Source: Paracoccaceae bacterium
Lineage (GTDB): Bacteria; Pseudomonadota; Alphaproteobacteria; Rhodobacterales; Rhodobacteraceae
Reading direction: 5' to 3'
Assembly (NCBI GenBank): GCA_015485375.1
Contig: WFTU01000284.1
Span: 1-18,025, forward strand
DNA: 18,025 bases
Shown here: positions 1 through 8,629 of the stretch, piece by piece
How the letters are laid out: each line of letters starts with the position of its first letter
How positions within the stretch are numbered: position 1 is the stretch's first letter
Notes under the pieces: generated by a model
What the model was told of the DNA's origin: nothing
What the model saw: only the letters and a program-made list of their open reading frames with translations
Databases searched by the model: none
Made by a program: the position numbers and the translations under genes

Positions 1-457
1 CGATGGCACACGCAAGCTGACTGCTGGGATCGGGAGCGTAGAAGAAGTCCATCGCCTCCACCGCGCCGGTGACGGACAGGTTGGTGCGGCCGGATTGCAC
101 GCGGATGTAGCGGTCGTCGTAGTTGGTTTCCAGCACCTTGTTCAGACGCGAAACCCCGAGGATAACGGAATCGGCAGTCGGCAGCGCCCCACCCGCGAGC
201 GAGGTACCGGAGCCGCGCGGAACGACGGGGACGCCTTCCTCGTGGCAGATTTTCAGGATGGCGGCGACCTCTTCGGTGGTCGCTGGCAGAACCGCGACCA
301 GCGGCGGGCAGCGATAGGCGCTGAGCGCGTCGCATTCATAGGCTTTGACTTCCTGCTCGTCCGCAATCACCGCGCCTTCGGGCAGGACCGATTGCAGGCG
401 GGTGACGATCTGCTGTTTGCGGGCCAGAATTCCGGCGTCCGGGGTCGGCAATTCCAT
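1..457 (-). CDS. glcD: Glycolate oxidase subunit GlcD, N-terminal part (cut by window edge)
   Basis: FAD-linked oxidase of the GlcD/lactate dehydrogenase type. In this family GlcD carries FAD and works with GlcE and GlcF to oxidise glycolate to glyoxylate. About 152 residues are visible, starting MELPTPDAGILARKQQ. Seen: a helical N-terminus, then the start of the FAD_binding_4 (PCMH-type) domain with PLVAVLPATTEEVAAILKIC and the FAD-binding stretch VPRGSGTSLAGGALP near residues 80-95, then RYIRVQSGRTNL and YAPDPSSQ, all typical of GlcD. The ATG at 457-455 is chosen because AGGAGAG (464-470) lies 6 nt upstream of it. The rest of the gene runs off the left edge. It is divergent from the aminotransferase at 617. 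A palindrome at 471-491 abuts the ribosome binding site and probably controls it. A D-lactate dehydrogenase of the same fold is the main alternative. Confidence 0.88.
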   Translation of the reverse strand, partial: MELPTPDAGILARKQQIVTRLQSVLPEGAVIADEQEVKAYECDALSAYRCPPLVAVLPATTEEVAAILKICHEEGVPVVPRGSGTSLAGGALPTADSVILGVSRLNKVLETNYDDRYIRVQSGRTNLSVTGAVEAMDFFYAPDPSSQLACAI

Positions 458-470
458 ATAAAACTCTCCT

Positions 471-491
471 TTGGTAAGATTATATTACCAA
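471..491. promoter_or_regulatory. Palindromic operator candidate upstream of glcD
   Basis: TTGGTAA, seven bases, then TTACCAA. Counting outward from the centre at 481, nine of ten base pairs match. It sits directly upstream of the glcD ribosome binding site. Half-sites TTGGT/ACCAA resemble those of GntR regulators of the FadR subfamily (PdhR, LldR, GlcC) that control pyruvate, lactate and glycolate genes, but here the half-sites are further apart than in the usual PdhR-type site. No regulator gene is visible in the window. Confidence 0.6.
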
Positions 492-616
492 TTTACCCCA
501 ATTGCAAAGAGAAACGAGGCTATCTACTATTCGTTCCAATATGTTCCGCCGCGGTCCGTGACGCACGGGCGCGGCGCGTTCTAATACCCCCGTAAACCAC
601 TTATGGAAATACAAAA

Positions 617-1864
617 ATGATGACTTCCGAGGGATTGATCGAGGCCGTTCGCGCCCGTTTTGCCCATGTTGACGAATGCCCGTTTCAGGGGCCGCGCATT
701 TTCTTTGAAAACGCCGGAGGGGCGCTGACGCTGAAATCGGTGGTGGAGACCTCGGGCCGGTTCGCGGCGATTCCCGACAATCAGGGGCGGGATAATGTGG
801 CCTCGAAGGCGCTGGTGGATGTGATCGCGCGGGCCAAGGCGGATATGACCCTGTTCATGAATGCCTCTGGCGGGCAGTTCATTGCGGGGGAAAGCGGCAC
901 GGAGCTGCTGTTCCGGCTGATCCGCGCAGCCTGTCTGGGTGTCGGGGGCGGCAAGGTGGTCGGCTCGACGCTGGAGCATCCGGCCTCGCGCTCGGCGGCG
1001 GCGAAATGGGCAGGGGTTGCAGGGCTGGATTATGTTTGCGTGCCGCATGACGATGCAACGGGGACGGTCACGGCGGCGGATTACCTGCCGTTTATCGATG
1101 CGGAAACGAAAGTCGCGACGATCCTGCATACCTCGCCGGTGACCGGCATGGGGGTGGATGTGGCCGCGATTGCAAAGGCCATTCGCAAGGTCTCGCCCGA
1201 GTGTTTTATTATCGTGGACGGCATTCAGCACGCGGCGCACGGGCGGCTGGATATCGACAGCTATGATATCGACGGCTATGTGGTGTCGCCCTACAAGATG
1301 TTCTCGCGCCACGGCTACGGCATTGCGTGGCTGTCGGACCGCCTGAGCGCCCTGCCCCACCAGAAGCTGGACGGCGCACCGGCCGATAGCTGGGAGATGG
1401 GAACGCGCGATACGGGGGCCTATGCGACGTTTTCCGATGTGGTGCGCTATTTCGAATGGCTCGGCGGCGAGGTGTCGGACGCGGTCGATCCGCGCGCGAA
1501 AATCGTGGCGGCGGGCGAGGCGATCCACGCGCAGGAAAAGGCGCTGACTGACGCGATGCTGCATGGCACCGGCAACCTGAAAGGGCTGGCGGATATGGCG
1601 CGGGTGGAGATCATCGGCGGTGTCGATAATCCGGCGCGCGAGGGGCTGGTCTCGCTGGTCGTGCGCGGGACGGATACGTCAGAGGTGGTCGCGCGGCTGA
1701 ATGCCGAAGGTATCCGCACGCATATCCGGCGCGCCGACCATTATTCGCGCAACGTGCTGGACCCGCTGGGGCTGGCAGACTGCGTGCGTGTCTCCATGTG
1801 CCACTACAATACCGTCGGCGAAGTGGCGCAGTTTCTGGCGGTGATGGAGGAGATCACCGGTTAG
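617..1864 (+). CDS. Class-V PLP-dependent aminotransferase / cysteine desulfurase-like protein
   Basis: Fold-type I PLP enzyme of 415 residues, a usual length for the SufS/CsdA-like group. Seen: IFFENAGGAL near residues 28-37 (the N-terminal substrate-side motif, usually LDNA), GESGTELLF at 91-99 (cofactor phosphate region), TSPVTGMGVDV at 172-182, the cofactor-ring aspartate and stacking histidine in VDGIQHAAHG (D201, H205), and the Schiff-base lysine K227 in SPYKMFSRHGYGIAWL. I see no obvious conserved sulfur-carrying cysteine loop, so desulfurase activity is not assured; a related lyase or aminotransferase is possible. Two ATGs (617 and 620) are adjacent and neither has a good ribosome binding site, so the start is uncertain by one codon. 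Its TAG overlaps the TAA of the convergent membrane-protein gene (1861-1864). Confidence 0.85.
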   Translation: MMTSEGLIEAVRARFAHVDECPFQGPRIFFENAGGALTLKSVVETSGRFAAIPDNQGRDNVASKALVDVIARAKADMTLFMNASGGQFIAGESGTELLFRLIRAACLGVGGGKVVGSTLEHPASRSAAAKWAGVAGLDYVCVPHDDATGTVTAADYLPFIDAETKVATILHTSPVTGMGVDVAAIAKAIRKVSPECFIIVDGIQHAAHGRLDIDSYDIDGYVVSPYKMFSRHGYGIAWLSDRLSALPHQKLDGAPADSWEMGTRDTGAYATFSDVVRYFEWLGGEVSDAVDPRAKIVAAGEAIHAQEKALTDAMLHGTGNLKGLADMARVEIIGGVDNPAREGLVSLVVRGTDTSEVVARLNAEGIRTHIRRADHYSRNVLDPLGLADCVRVSMCHYNTVGEVAQFLAVMEEITG

Positions 1865-3942
1865 CGGCTCTCGAACCGCCACGCCCACAGCGACAGGGCG
1901 GCGATCAGCAACAGCACCAGCCAGCCGGGGGCGAGCGGGGTCAGGCGGATGTCCTGCACCGTATAGGCATCGCGGCGCGGCAGGCCGAGCCAGCCGTTTC
2001 CGGCGGCGATACGGTCGAAACGGGTGCGGCGCACGTCGGGGATGCCCTCGGCAATCGGGAACACGCCACCGCCGGTGGTCCCGACCAGTGACAGCAGGTC
2101 GGGGCTGGCGCCGACCGGTTGTTCGTATTCGCGGCTGGCGGCGGGGCCGACGGCGACGAGGGTTTTCTGGTCTCCGTTGGTGATCGTGTAGATGCCGTTT
2201 TCGGAAGCGGTGAATATCGCCTGCCAGTCGCCCTCGGACTTTTGTTGCAGCAGGGCGCTTCCGGTCTGGCCGGAGGGGGCGGTGAATTGGATGCTGGTGG
2301 GGACATCACCCAGCGAGCGGCGGGTAACGGTGACCTGTTCGCCGCTGGCGGTGGCGCTCAGGACTTCTTCTTCCAGTTCCGGCTCTTTCATCAGCCAGTG
2401 GGCGAGGCGGCGCAGCAGTTCGGCCTGCGGCCCGCCACCCTCTACCCCGCGCGACCAGAGCCAGACCTGATCCGAGGCCAGCAGCGCGATACGGCCCTCG
2501 CCAACCCTGTCGAGCATCAGCAGCGGCTGGCCATTGACCCCCTCCATCACCACATTTCCCGAGCGCGGCGCAAGGTCGATCTGGCGGAACCAGCGACCCC
2601 ATTTCGGGATATCGGGCTGTGCGGGATCATAGGCCAGCGCCTCCAGCCCCGCGGTGACCGGATGGCGACGGCCGAGTGCGGAAACGCGGGGCAGGAAGCC
2701 CTCGGTATAGATGCGCCCTGTCGGCAGGGCGGGCAGGATGGTGCCGAGAGAGGAACGGGCGAGGCTCTCGACCCCTGCGAAACCGGGGCCGGTGGTGACG
2801 AGAATGGCACCGCCGCCCTCCACATAGCGCACGATATTTTGCAGATAGATGTCGGGCAGTATCCCGCGCAGGCGGTAGCGGTCAAAGATGATCAGGTCGA
2901 ATTCCTGTATCTTGTCCATGAACAACTCGCGCGTCGGGAAAGCAATCAGCGAGAGTTCGGTCACCGGCACGCCATCCTGTTTGTCGGGCGCCCGCAGAAT
3001 GGTGAAATGCACGAGGTCCACGGCAGCATCGGCCTTGAGCAGGTTGCGCCATGTGCGCTCCCCCGCGTATGGCTCGCCGGAGACCAGCAGCACGCGCAGG
3101 CGGTCGCGGATGCCGTTGACGGTCAGGATGGTGCGGTTGTTGCGATCGGTGATCTCGCCGTCAACGGCGGGGGTTTCAAGGGTCAGCAGGTTGGCCCCCG
3201 CGTGGGTAATCGGCAAGTCGACCGGCACGGAGCGGCCAACCGGCAGGCGCACGGTTTGCGGCGGGCCGCCATCGACCGAGGCGATAACAGTGGCAAGGCC
3301 GTCGGAGTCCGGCACGGCGCCCGTGTCCTCGATCCGCAATGTCAGGGTGACGTTCTCGCCGACAATCCCGAAGGCGGGGGCGTTCTCGAGCGTGATGCGG
3401 CGGTCCCAGTCTGTCGGCCGTCCGGTTTGCAGCAAGTGGACGGGGGCCGGGAAATCCGTCATCGGGGCGAGGTCGTGGATGCGGCCGTCGCTGATCACCA
3501 CCGCTCCGGCGATGCGGTCGGGGGCGATGTCGGCGGCCGCTTCGCGCAGGGCCTGCAAAAGCAACGTGCCGCGCAGTTTGGCATCCTCGGGCGTGTCGCG
3601 CACGGTAACGGTGATAATTTCAAGCGGCGGGTCGATGCGGTTGGAGAAGGCTTCCGCGATTTTGGCGCGGGCCTGTTCGAGCTGCGCGGTGCGCTCCGGC
3701 AGGGTCTGGCTGGCGGTTTCGTCAATCACCAGAAACGCGACGTCGGCAAGCGGGTTGCGTTGCTCCAGCCGATAGGACGGGTTGGCGATGGCGGCGAGCA
3801 GAACCAGCGCCGCAAGGCCGCGCAGGAACCAGCCACGCAGGCCACGCCATGCGGCCAGCGCCAGCAGCAGAATCGCAAGTGCGGCGAGGGCGGCCAGCAC
3901 CTCCCAAGGGAGGAAGGGGGCGTATGTGACCGAATCGCTCAT
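1861..3942 (-). CDS. Membrane protein with VWA-like and glutamine-amidotransferase-like regions (last gene of MoxR operon)
   Basis: A 693-residue inner-membrane protein. Seen: two N-terminal transmembrane segments (about 13-33 and 39-57), then a VWA-like region (about 67-180) with VAFLVIDETAS and VVISDGRIHD in which the metal site is only partly kept (DETAS for DxSxS). An immunoglobulin-like stretch spans about 185-275, followed by a class-I amidotransferase-like Rossmann region (about 281-510; RLRVLLVSGEPYAGE, FDLIIFDRYR, YVEGGGAILVTTGPGF) without a catalytic cysteine in the expected place. A third membrane segment lies at the C-terminus (about 670-689), so the bulk is probably periplasmic. 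Its ATG overlaps the stop of the DUF4159 gene by four bases, indicating translational coupling. Known for the neighbourhood: such proteins follow MoxR, DUF58 and DUF4159 genes in many Rhodobacterales. The exact function is unknown. Confidence 0.82.
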   Translation of the reverse strand: MSDSVTYAPFLPWEVLAALAALAILLLALAAWRGLRGWFLRGLAALVLLAAIANPSYRLEQRNPLADVAFLVIDETASQTLPERTAQLEQARAKIAEAFSNRIDPPLEIITVTVRDTPEDAKLRGTLLLQALREAAADIAPDRIAGAVVISDGRIHDLAPMTDFPAPVHLLQTGRPTDWDRRITLENAPAFGIVGENVTLTLRIEDTGAVPDSDGLATVIASVDGGPPQTVRLPVGRSVPVDLPITHAGANLLTLETPAVDGEITDRNNRTILTVNGIRDRLRVLLVSGEPYAGERTWRNLLKADAAVDLVHFTILRAPDKQDGVPVTELSLIAFPTRELFMDKIQEFDLIIFDRYRLRGILPDIYLQNIVRYVEGGGAILVTTGPGFAGVESLARSSLGTILPALPTGRIYTEGFLPRVSALGRRHPVTAGLEALAYDPAQPDIPKWGRWFRQIDLAPRSGNVVMEGVNGQPLLMLDRVGEGRIALLASDQVWLWSRGVEGGGPQAELLRRLAHWLMKEPELEEEVLSATASGEQVTVTRRSLGDVPTSIQFTAPSGQTGSALLQQKSEGDWQAIFTASENGIYTITNGDQKTLVAVGPAASREYEQPVGASPDLLSLVGTTGGGVFPIAEGIPDVRRTRFDRIAAGNGWLGLPRRDAYTVQDIRLTPLAPGWLVLLLIAALSLWAWRFESR

Positions 3943-6671
3943 TCGCCCAGCCTTTCAAGCAGGGCAGGCACATGCACCTGATCGGATTTGTAGTTTCCGG
4001 TCATCACATACATCACCAGATTGACCCCGAAGCGCCGCGCCATTTCGCGTTGCCGGTTACCCGCCAGCCCGCGCCCGATCGGGAACATCGGGCGGTTGTT
4101 GGCATCCACGGCCCAGGCTGCGGCCCAGTCGTTTCCGCCGATGATGACCGGCGACACGCCGTCGTTGATGTTGGCAAAGCGCTGTCCGTCCGGTGCGGGG
4201 GTGGAGACCTCTACCCAGACCGGGGTTTTCGCCCAGCGACCGGGGAAGTCCTGCAACAAATAGAAGGCGCGGGTAAGGACGTGGTCCTGCGGCACCGGCT
4301 CCAGCGGCGGAATATCGAGGCTGGCGGTCAGGCGTTGCAGGGCCTGTGTATTGGGCCCGTCCCTCCCCTGCCCCGCATCACGGGTATCGAAGAGGATCAT
4401 GCCGCCGTTGGACAGATACCGGTTCACCCGTTCGCTGGCAGCAGGGGAGAGGCGTTGCCGGGCCTCGGTCAGGGGCCAGTAGAGCAACGGGAAAAAGCCG
4501 AGTTCGTCGGTTTCCACGTCGACACCGATGGGGGTGGTCGGCTCGATAGACGTGCGCTGGAACAGCACGAGGCCAAGGCCGCGCAGACCGGCGGCGCTGA
4601 TCCGGTCCACCTCCGGATCGCCGGTGCGAACAAAGGCGAGGACAGTTTCGTTGGCGGCGCGCAGGGCCAGCTCGTCGGTCCCGGCGCGGGCGTCGTCGAA
4701 CGGCAGGATAGCGACCACCGCCAGCAGCCCGAGCGCCTGTATTGTACCGGAGTTGCGCAGGCGTCCGGTAACCCAGAGGGTGGCGAGGATATCGAGCAGC
4801 AGGAACGACAGGGCCACGATCAGGAGCAGGGGTTTGAAGGCTTGCGCCTCGCTTTCCCCGAGGATTTCGAGCGGGGTTCCGGTTGGCAGGTCCAGCGGCG
4901 CGAGGCTTTCGCCCGCGCGCAATACGTCGATAGCCACGGCCTCCTCTCCCGCGCGGTAGATGCCCGGCGGGGCGTCGCTGGCGACGGATTCCAGCAGGCG
5001 CGCGCCGCTGACCGGAACGGGATTGGCCGGCTTACCAAGACGTCCGAAACCGTCCAGAACCTGCTCGGGGATCCAGTCACGGCCTGTCAGTTCGGCGGGG
5101 CCGGTGGTGGTGCCACTGCTGATCGACAGGCGCTCCAGCATTTGCACGAACAGGCCGGAGAGCGGCAGGGTGGACCATTCGGCGTTGGCGGTGACGTGGA
5201 ACAGGACCACCCGGCCCTCGCCCAGATCGCGGGCGGTGACCAGCGGGGTGCCGTCCTCCAGCGCCGCGAGGGTGCGGGCGGCGAGATCGGGGGATGGCTG
5301 GGCGACAACTTGCGAGGAAACGGTGACCTCGTCAGGTGTGGCCAGGCCGAAAAACGGGCTGCTGGCAGGGAAAGGCTGCAGGCGTTTGGGTTCGCTCCAT
5401 GACATCGCGCCGCCAAGGCTGCGCCCGCCGGAACGCAAGCGGACCGGCAGCAGCGGGTCCTCGCGCTGGCCGATACCGCTGGCGGCGAGGCGCGGGCCGG
5501 CAAAACGCAGGAGGAGACCGCCCTGCTCTACCCATGCCTGCAGTTTGCTGGCGGAGCTGTCCGAGAGGGTGCCGATGTCGGCCAGAATAATCACGTCGGG
5601 CGCTGCGAGCAGACTGTCGGTAAGGTCGGCCTTCAGCAGCACCACCGAAGGCTCCAGCGCTTTTTCCAGATAGAACAGCGGCGAGACCAATTGCGGGCCT
5701 TCCTGCATCGGCGCGCCGATCAGCGCGACTTTGCGACGGCGCAGACCGTCGCCCACCAGCACGACGGCGGCGGCGGAGTTCTGACCTTCCAGCGTGACGC
5801 GGGTCGCACGATTGCGCAATTCCAGTGGCAGGTCGAAACCGGCCTCGGCGGTGCTTTCGCGCGCGCGCAGCAGAACTTCGGTCCGGGCCAGTGCGACAAG
5901 CGCGCCGCCGGGGGCATTGCCGATTACTTTCAGGTTAAGCGGACGGTCAACGGCTTGCGGCAGGGCCGTTATCGTCGTGGTCAGCTTGCCGTCCTGTATT
6001 TGCAACGGCTGCAGGGCCAGCGGGCTGCGCGGCGTATCCACAACTTGCAAGGTGCCGCGACTGGCGAGGTCCGCGGCGAGGCCGGATGCGCCGTGTGACA
6101 GGCCATCGGTCAGCCACCATGTATCGAACGCACCGCTGCGACTGGCGAGCCAGTTGCGGAAGCCCTCGCGGTCCGGCGCCCATGCTTGTGGCTCCAGCCC
6201 GCGCACCTCGGCCAGCCAGTCGTTGGCATCGCGAAACGGCAAGCCCTCGCCTTGCGGCAAGGGTTTGGCGAGGGAGACGAACACGGTCGGGCGGCCCGAA
6301 CGGGCGGCCTGTTCCAGCGTATTTTCGGCGGCGCGCCGGCGCTCTGCCCAGTCGGGCGCGCTGGCCCAGCCGCCGTCCACGAGGACCAGCAAGGGGCCTT
6401 TGCCCTCGGCGCGGGTGTCGGGATTGAGGACCGGATCGGCGAAGGCGACGATAGCGGCGCCAAGGGCCAGCATCCGCAAAAGCAATAGCCAGAGCGGGGT
6501 TTTGTCGGCGATTTTTTCGGGATCGTTCAGCCCCAGCAGCAGGCGCACGGCTGGAAACTTCAGGTGTTTCGGCGCGGGCGGCGTGGCGCGGAGCAACCAC
6601 CACAGGAGCGGCAGGGCCAGCAGGGCAAGCAGAAGCCACGGCGACAGGAATACCAGCGGGCCGAGGCTCAT
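3939..6671 (-). CDS. DUF4159 domain membrane protein with N-terminal BatA-like region
   Basis: A 910-residue membrane protein. Seen: a BatA-like N-terminus with two transmembrane segments (about 5-27 and 59-81) flanking a short basic loop, and a VWA-like region from about 94 (GPLLVLVDGGWASAPDW, TWWLTDGLSHG) whose metal-site serines are not kept. A long middle region contains amidotransferase-like strands (PDVIILADIGTLSD, GGLLLRFAGPR). Two further membrane segments lie at about 613-635 and 645-657, and a C-terminal DUF4159 domain covers about 664-910. This domain ends with the characteristic RREMARRFGVNLVMYVMTGNYKSDQVHVPALLERL pattern (positions about 870-908; only key residues meant: RFGVN, MTGNYKSDQ). 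It overlaps the DUF58 gene upstream and the 693-residue protein downstream by four bases each. Such proteins accompany MoxR ATPases and probably form part of a membrane complex that MoxR remodels; substrate unknown. Confidence 0.88.
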   Translation of the reverse strand: MSLGPLVFLSPWLLLALLALPLLWWLLRATPPAPKHLKFPAVRLLLGLNDPEKIADKTPLWLLLLRMLALGAAIVAFADPVLNPDTRAEGKGPLLVLVDGGWASAPDWAERRRAAENTLEQAARSGRPTVFVSLAKPLPQGEGLPFRDANDWLAEVRGLEPQAWAPDREGFRNWLASRSGAFDTWWLTDGLSHGASGLAADLASRGTLQVVDTPRSPLALQPLQIQDGKLTTTITALPQAVDRPLNLKVIGNAPGGALVALARTEVLLRARESTAEAGFDLPLELRNRATRVTLEGQNSAAAVVLVGDGLRRRKVALIGAPMQEGPQLVSPLFYLEKALEPSVVLLKADLTDSLLAAPDVIILADIGTLSDSSASKLQAWVEQGGLLLRFAGPRLAASGIGQREDPLLPVRLRSGGRSLGGAMSWSEPKRLQPFPASSPFFGLATPDEVTVSSQVVAQPSPDLAARTLAALEDGTPLVTARDLGEGRVVLFHVTANAEWSTLPLSGLFVQMLERLSISSGTTTGPAELTGRDWIPEQVLDGFGRLGKPANPVPVSGARLLESVASDAPPGIYRAGEEAVAIDVLRAGESLAPLDLPTGTPLEILGESEAQAFKPLLLIVALSFLLLDILATLWVTGRLRNSGTIQALGLLAVVAILPFDDARAGTDELALRAANETVLAFVRTGDPEVDRISAAGLRGLGLVLFQRTSIEPTTPIGVDVETDELGFFPLLYWPLTEARQRLSPAASERVNRYLSNGGMILFDTRDAGQGRDGPNTQALQRLTASLDIPPLEPVPQDHVLTRAFYLLQDFPGRWAKTPVWVEVSTPAPDGQRFANINDGVSPVIIGGNDWAAAWAVDANNRPMFPIGRGLAGNRQREMARRFGVNLVMYVMTGNYKSDQVHVPALLERLGE

Positions 6672-7549
6672 CCCTGCCCCCCGATACCGGTGAACAGCGC
6701 CAGAAGCGTAGCCTGCGGGCTGTCGGATGTGTGGTGTTTGATGTAGTGCCAGCCGGACTTGCGGGCGAATTCCTGCAGGCGCTCGGCCCGTTCGGACAGG
6801 CGTTTGCGATAGTTCTGCTGCAGGGCGCGGGCGCGGTGGGTCTCGAAGGACAGGCCGCCGCCCATACTCTCGAACACCACACGCCCGTCGAAGGGAAAGG
6901 CTTCCTCGTCAGGGTCGAGTATCTGGACGAGGTAGCCGCGGTGTATGGTGGTTGCGATGTTTTCCAGCGCCGGAAAAATCCGGTCGTCGGAGCCGAGGAA
7001 GTCGGAAAACAGAACGGTTGTGGCCGCTTTTAGCGGGCCATAGTCAGGGGCTGCACCGTATTCGGGACGGTCGGCGGCGGGCTGCGCCAGTGCATTGGCA
7101 ATCCGTTGCAGGTGACGCTCTCCATGACGGGGTTCGGCAGCGGGTGTGGCGGGGAAAGCGATGCGCTCGCCGCCTTTGTCGAGCAAAACGGCCAGCGCCA
7201 GTGCCAACAGGTTCGCCCGCGCCCCCTTGGTGGTTTCGCTACCGCCACCGCGATAGTCCATCGACAGGGCGTCGTCAGACCAGAGGGCAACGGTATGTGC
7301 GGCTTCCCATTCCCGTTCGCGGATAAACACGGTGTCGGAACGGGCGGAGCGACGCCAGTCGATAGCAGACATCGCATCGCCCGGAAGGGCCTGGCGATAT
7401 TGCCAGAAGCTTTCGCCCATGCCCGATTGCCGCCGACCGTGAATGCCGAGCGAGACACTGGCCGCCAGCTGTTCCGCCGCCACCAGAAGCGGAGGCAGGG
7501 TATCGGCCAGATGCTCCGCATCGCGGCGCAGATGCAGGGGGGTGACCAT
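6668..7549 (-). CDS. DUF58 domain protein
   Basis: A 293-residue soluble protein. Seen: the DUF58 core signature YRQALPGDAMSAIDWRRSAR at about residues 51-70, followed by TVFIREREWE and VALWSDDALSM, then a VWA-like fold through about residue 240 (AATTVLFSDFLGSDDRIF; GYLVQILDPDEEAFPF). No membrane segment is evident. In the family, DUF58 proteins are encoded next to MoxR-type AAA+ ATPases and are thought to be their substrates or adaptors. The gene starts 2 nt after the stop of the MoxR gene, and its own stop overlaps the ATG of the DUF4159 gene (ATGA), so the four genes are almost certainly one transcript. Confidence 0.9.
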   Translation of the reverse strand: MVTPLHLRRDAEHLADTLPPLLVAAEQLAASVSLGIHGRRQSGMGESFWQYRQALPGDAMSAIDWRRSARSDTVFIREREWEAAHTVALWSDDALSMDYRGGGSETTKGARANLLALALAVLLDKGGERIAFPATPAAEPRHGERHLQRIANALAQPAADRPEYGAAPDYGPLKAATTVLFSDFLGSDDRIFPALENIATTIHRGYLVQILDPDEEAFPFDGRVVFESMGGGLSFETHRARALQQNYRKRLSERAERLQEFARKSGWHYIKHHTSDSPQATLLALFTGIGGQG

Positions 7550-7551
7550 TG

Positions 7552-8541
7552 TTATGCAGCTGCCTCCGCACCGGTGGTCTCGGTGACGAGGGTGGCGATA
7601 ACATCGTCGATACGCACCCCTTCGGCGCGGGCGGCAAAGCCCAGCGCCATACGGTGTTTGAGGGCGGGTTGCGCCAGTGCGGCCACATCGGCAAGCGAGG
7701 GTGCGAAGCGGCCGTCCAGTAGCGCGCGCGCGCGGACGGCAAGCGAAAGCGCCTGTGCGGCGCGCGGGCTCGGGCCCCAGCTGACGGTGCGTTGCACCAG
7801 ATCGCCGGCAGAGGCATCGGGGCGGGCGGCGCGGACCAGATCGAGGATCGCCTCGATCACGCTTTCGCCAACCGGCATGCGGCGCACGGCTTCCTGTGCC
7901 GCGATCACGCCCGCAGCATCGAAAACCGGCACGACTTCGGCATCTTCGGTGCCGGTCGTAGACAGGACGATTGCGCGTTCGGCATCGCGGTCGGGGTAGT
8001 CCACGTCGATCTGCAACAGGAAGCGGTCGAGCTGGGCTTCGGGCAAGGGATAGGTGCCCTCGTGTTCGATCGGGTTTTGCGTGGCGAGGACATGGAACGG
8101 CGCGGCCAGATCGCGGCGCTGGCCGGCGACAGTCACCTGATGTTCCTGCATGGCCTGCAGCAGTGCCGACTGGGTGCGCGGGCTGGCGCGGTTGATTTCG
8201 TCGGCCATCAACAACTGGCAGAAAATCGGTCCCTCTATAAACCGGAAAGCCCGCGAACCGTCGGCGGAGGTTTCCAGCACCTCGGCCCCGAGGATGTCGG
8301 CGGGCATCAGATCCGGCGTGAACTGCACGCGGTTTGAATGGAGGCCGAGGACTGTGCCCATCGCCTCGACAAGGCGGGTTTTGGCGAGGCCGGGCGCACC
8401 GACCAGCAGCCCGTGGCCGCCGGACAGGATGGCGATGAAGGTCTCGTCAATCACCTTCGGCTGGCCGATCACGCGACGGGCAACCATGTCGCGGGCCCCG
8501 GCCAGTTTTGCCGCTATGTTTTCGAATTCGCTGATATCCAT
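7552..8541 (-). CDS. MoxR-family AAA+ ATPase
   Basis: A 329-residue AAA+ ATPase of the MoxR class, full length for the family. Seen: Walker A GAPGLAKT (about 48-55), Walker B LLMADE (about 110-115) followed by INRASPRTQSALLQAMQE, sensor-1 ATQN (about 153-156), the arginine-finger region EAQLDRF (about 168-174), and a sensor-2-like WGPSPRAAQAL near 260. MoxR proteins act as chaperone-like remodelling ATPases, often on VWA-domain or membrane-associated partners encoded beside them; here those are the DUF58 and DUF4159 proteins. It is the first gene of the operon. The ATG at 8541-8539 has a purine-rich GAGGGG/GCAGG stretch just upstream. The divergent DUF1285 gene starts 88 bp away, so the two promoters share that interval. 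Confidence 0.93.
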   Translation of the reverse strand: MDISEFENIAAKLAGARDMVARRVIGQPKVIDETFIAILSGGHGLLVGAPGLAKTRLVEAMGTVLGLHSNRVQFTPDLMPADILGAEVLETSADGSRAFRFIEGPIFCQLLMADEINRASPRTQSALLQAMQEHQVTVAGQRRDLAAPFHVLATQNPIEHEGTYPLPEAQLDRFLLQIDVDYPDRDAERAIVLSTTGTEDAEVVPVFDAAGVIAAQEAVRRMPVGESVIEAILDLVRAARPDASAGDLVQRTVSWGPSPRAAQALSLAVRARALLDGRFAPSLADVAALAQPALKHRMALGFAARAEGVRIDDVIATLVTETTGAEAAA

Positions 8542-8629
8542 GCCTGCCCCTCAAAGTTTCCGTGCCCGGATTGTAACCGCATTGATGCATGCTTACCTTA
8601 ACGCACACAAGAACAGAACGGCAGATACC

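Noticed and set aside
554..570. Hairpin GTCCGTG-ACG-CACGGGC between glcD and the aminotransferase gene
   Set aside because: One G-T pair, G+C-rich surroundings where such matches are common, no T-run, and no clear relation to either start codon.
2119..3981. Long plus-strand open frame of 620 codons opposite the 693-residue membrane protein gene
   Set aside because: It is a shadow frame, stop-free because of high G+C. Its translation is low-complexity (Gly, Gln, Arg, Asp) with no family pattern, while the minus strand has membrane segments and operon overlaps.
3972..5402. Plus-strand open frame of 476 codons opposite the DUF4159 gene
   Set aside because: Shadow of the minus-strand gene; no recognisable domain, and the opposite strand has a well-supported DUF4159 product.
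8150..8629. Upstream extension of the DUF1285 reading frame
   Set aside because: It runs through the divergent MoxR gene. The family-like start is at 8630; the in-frame ATG at 8585 is possible but has no better ribosome binding site.
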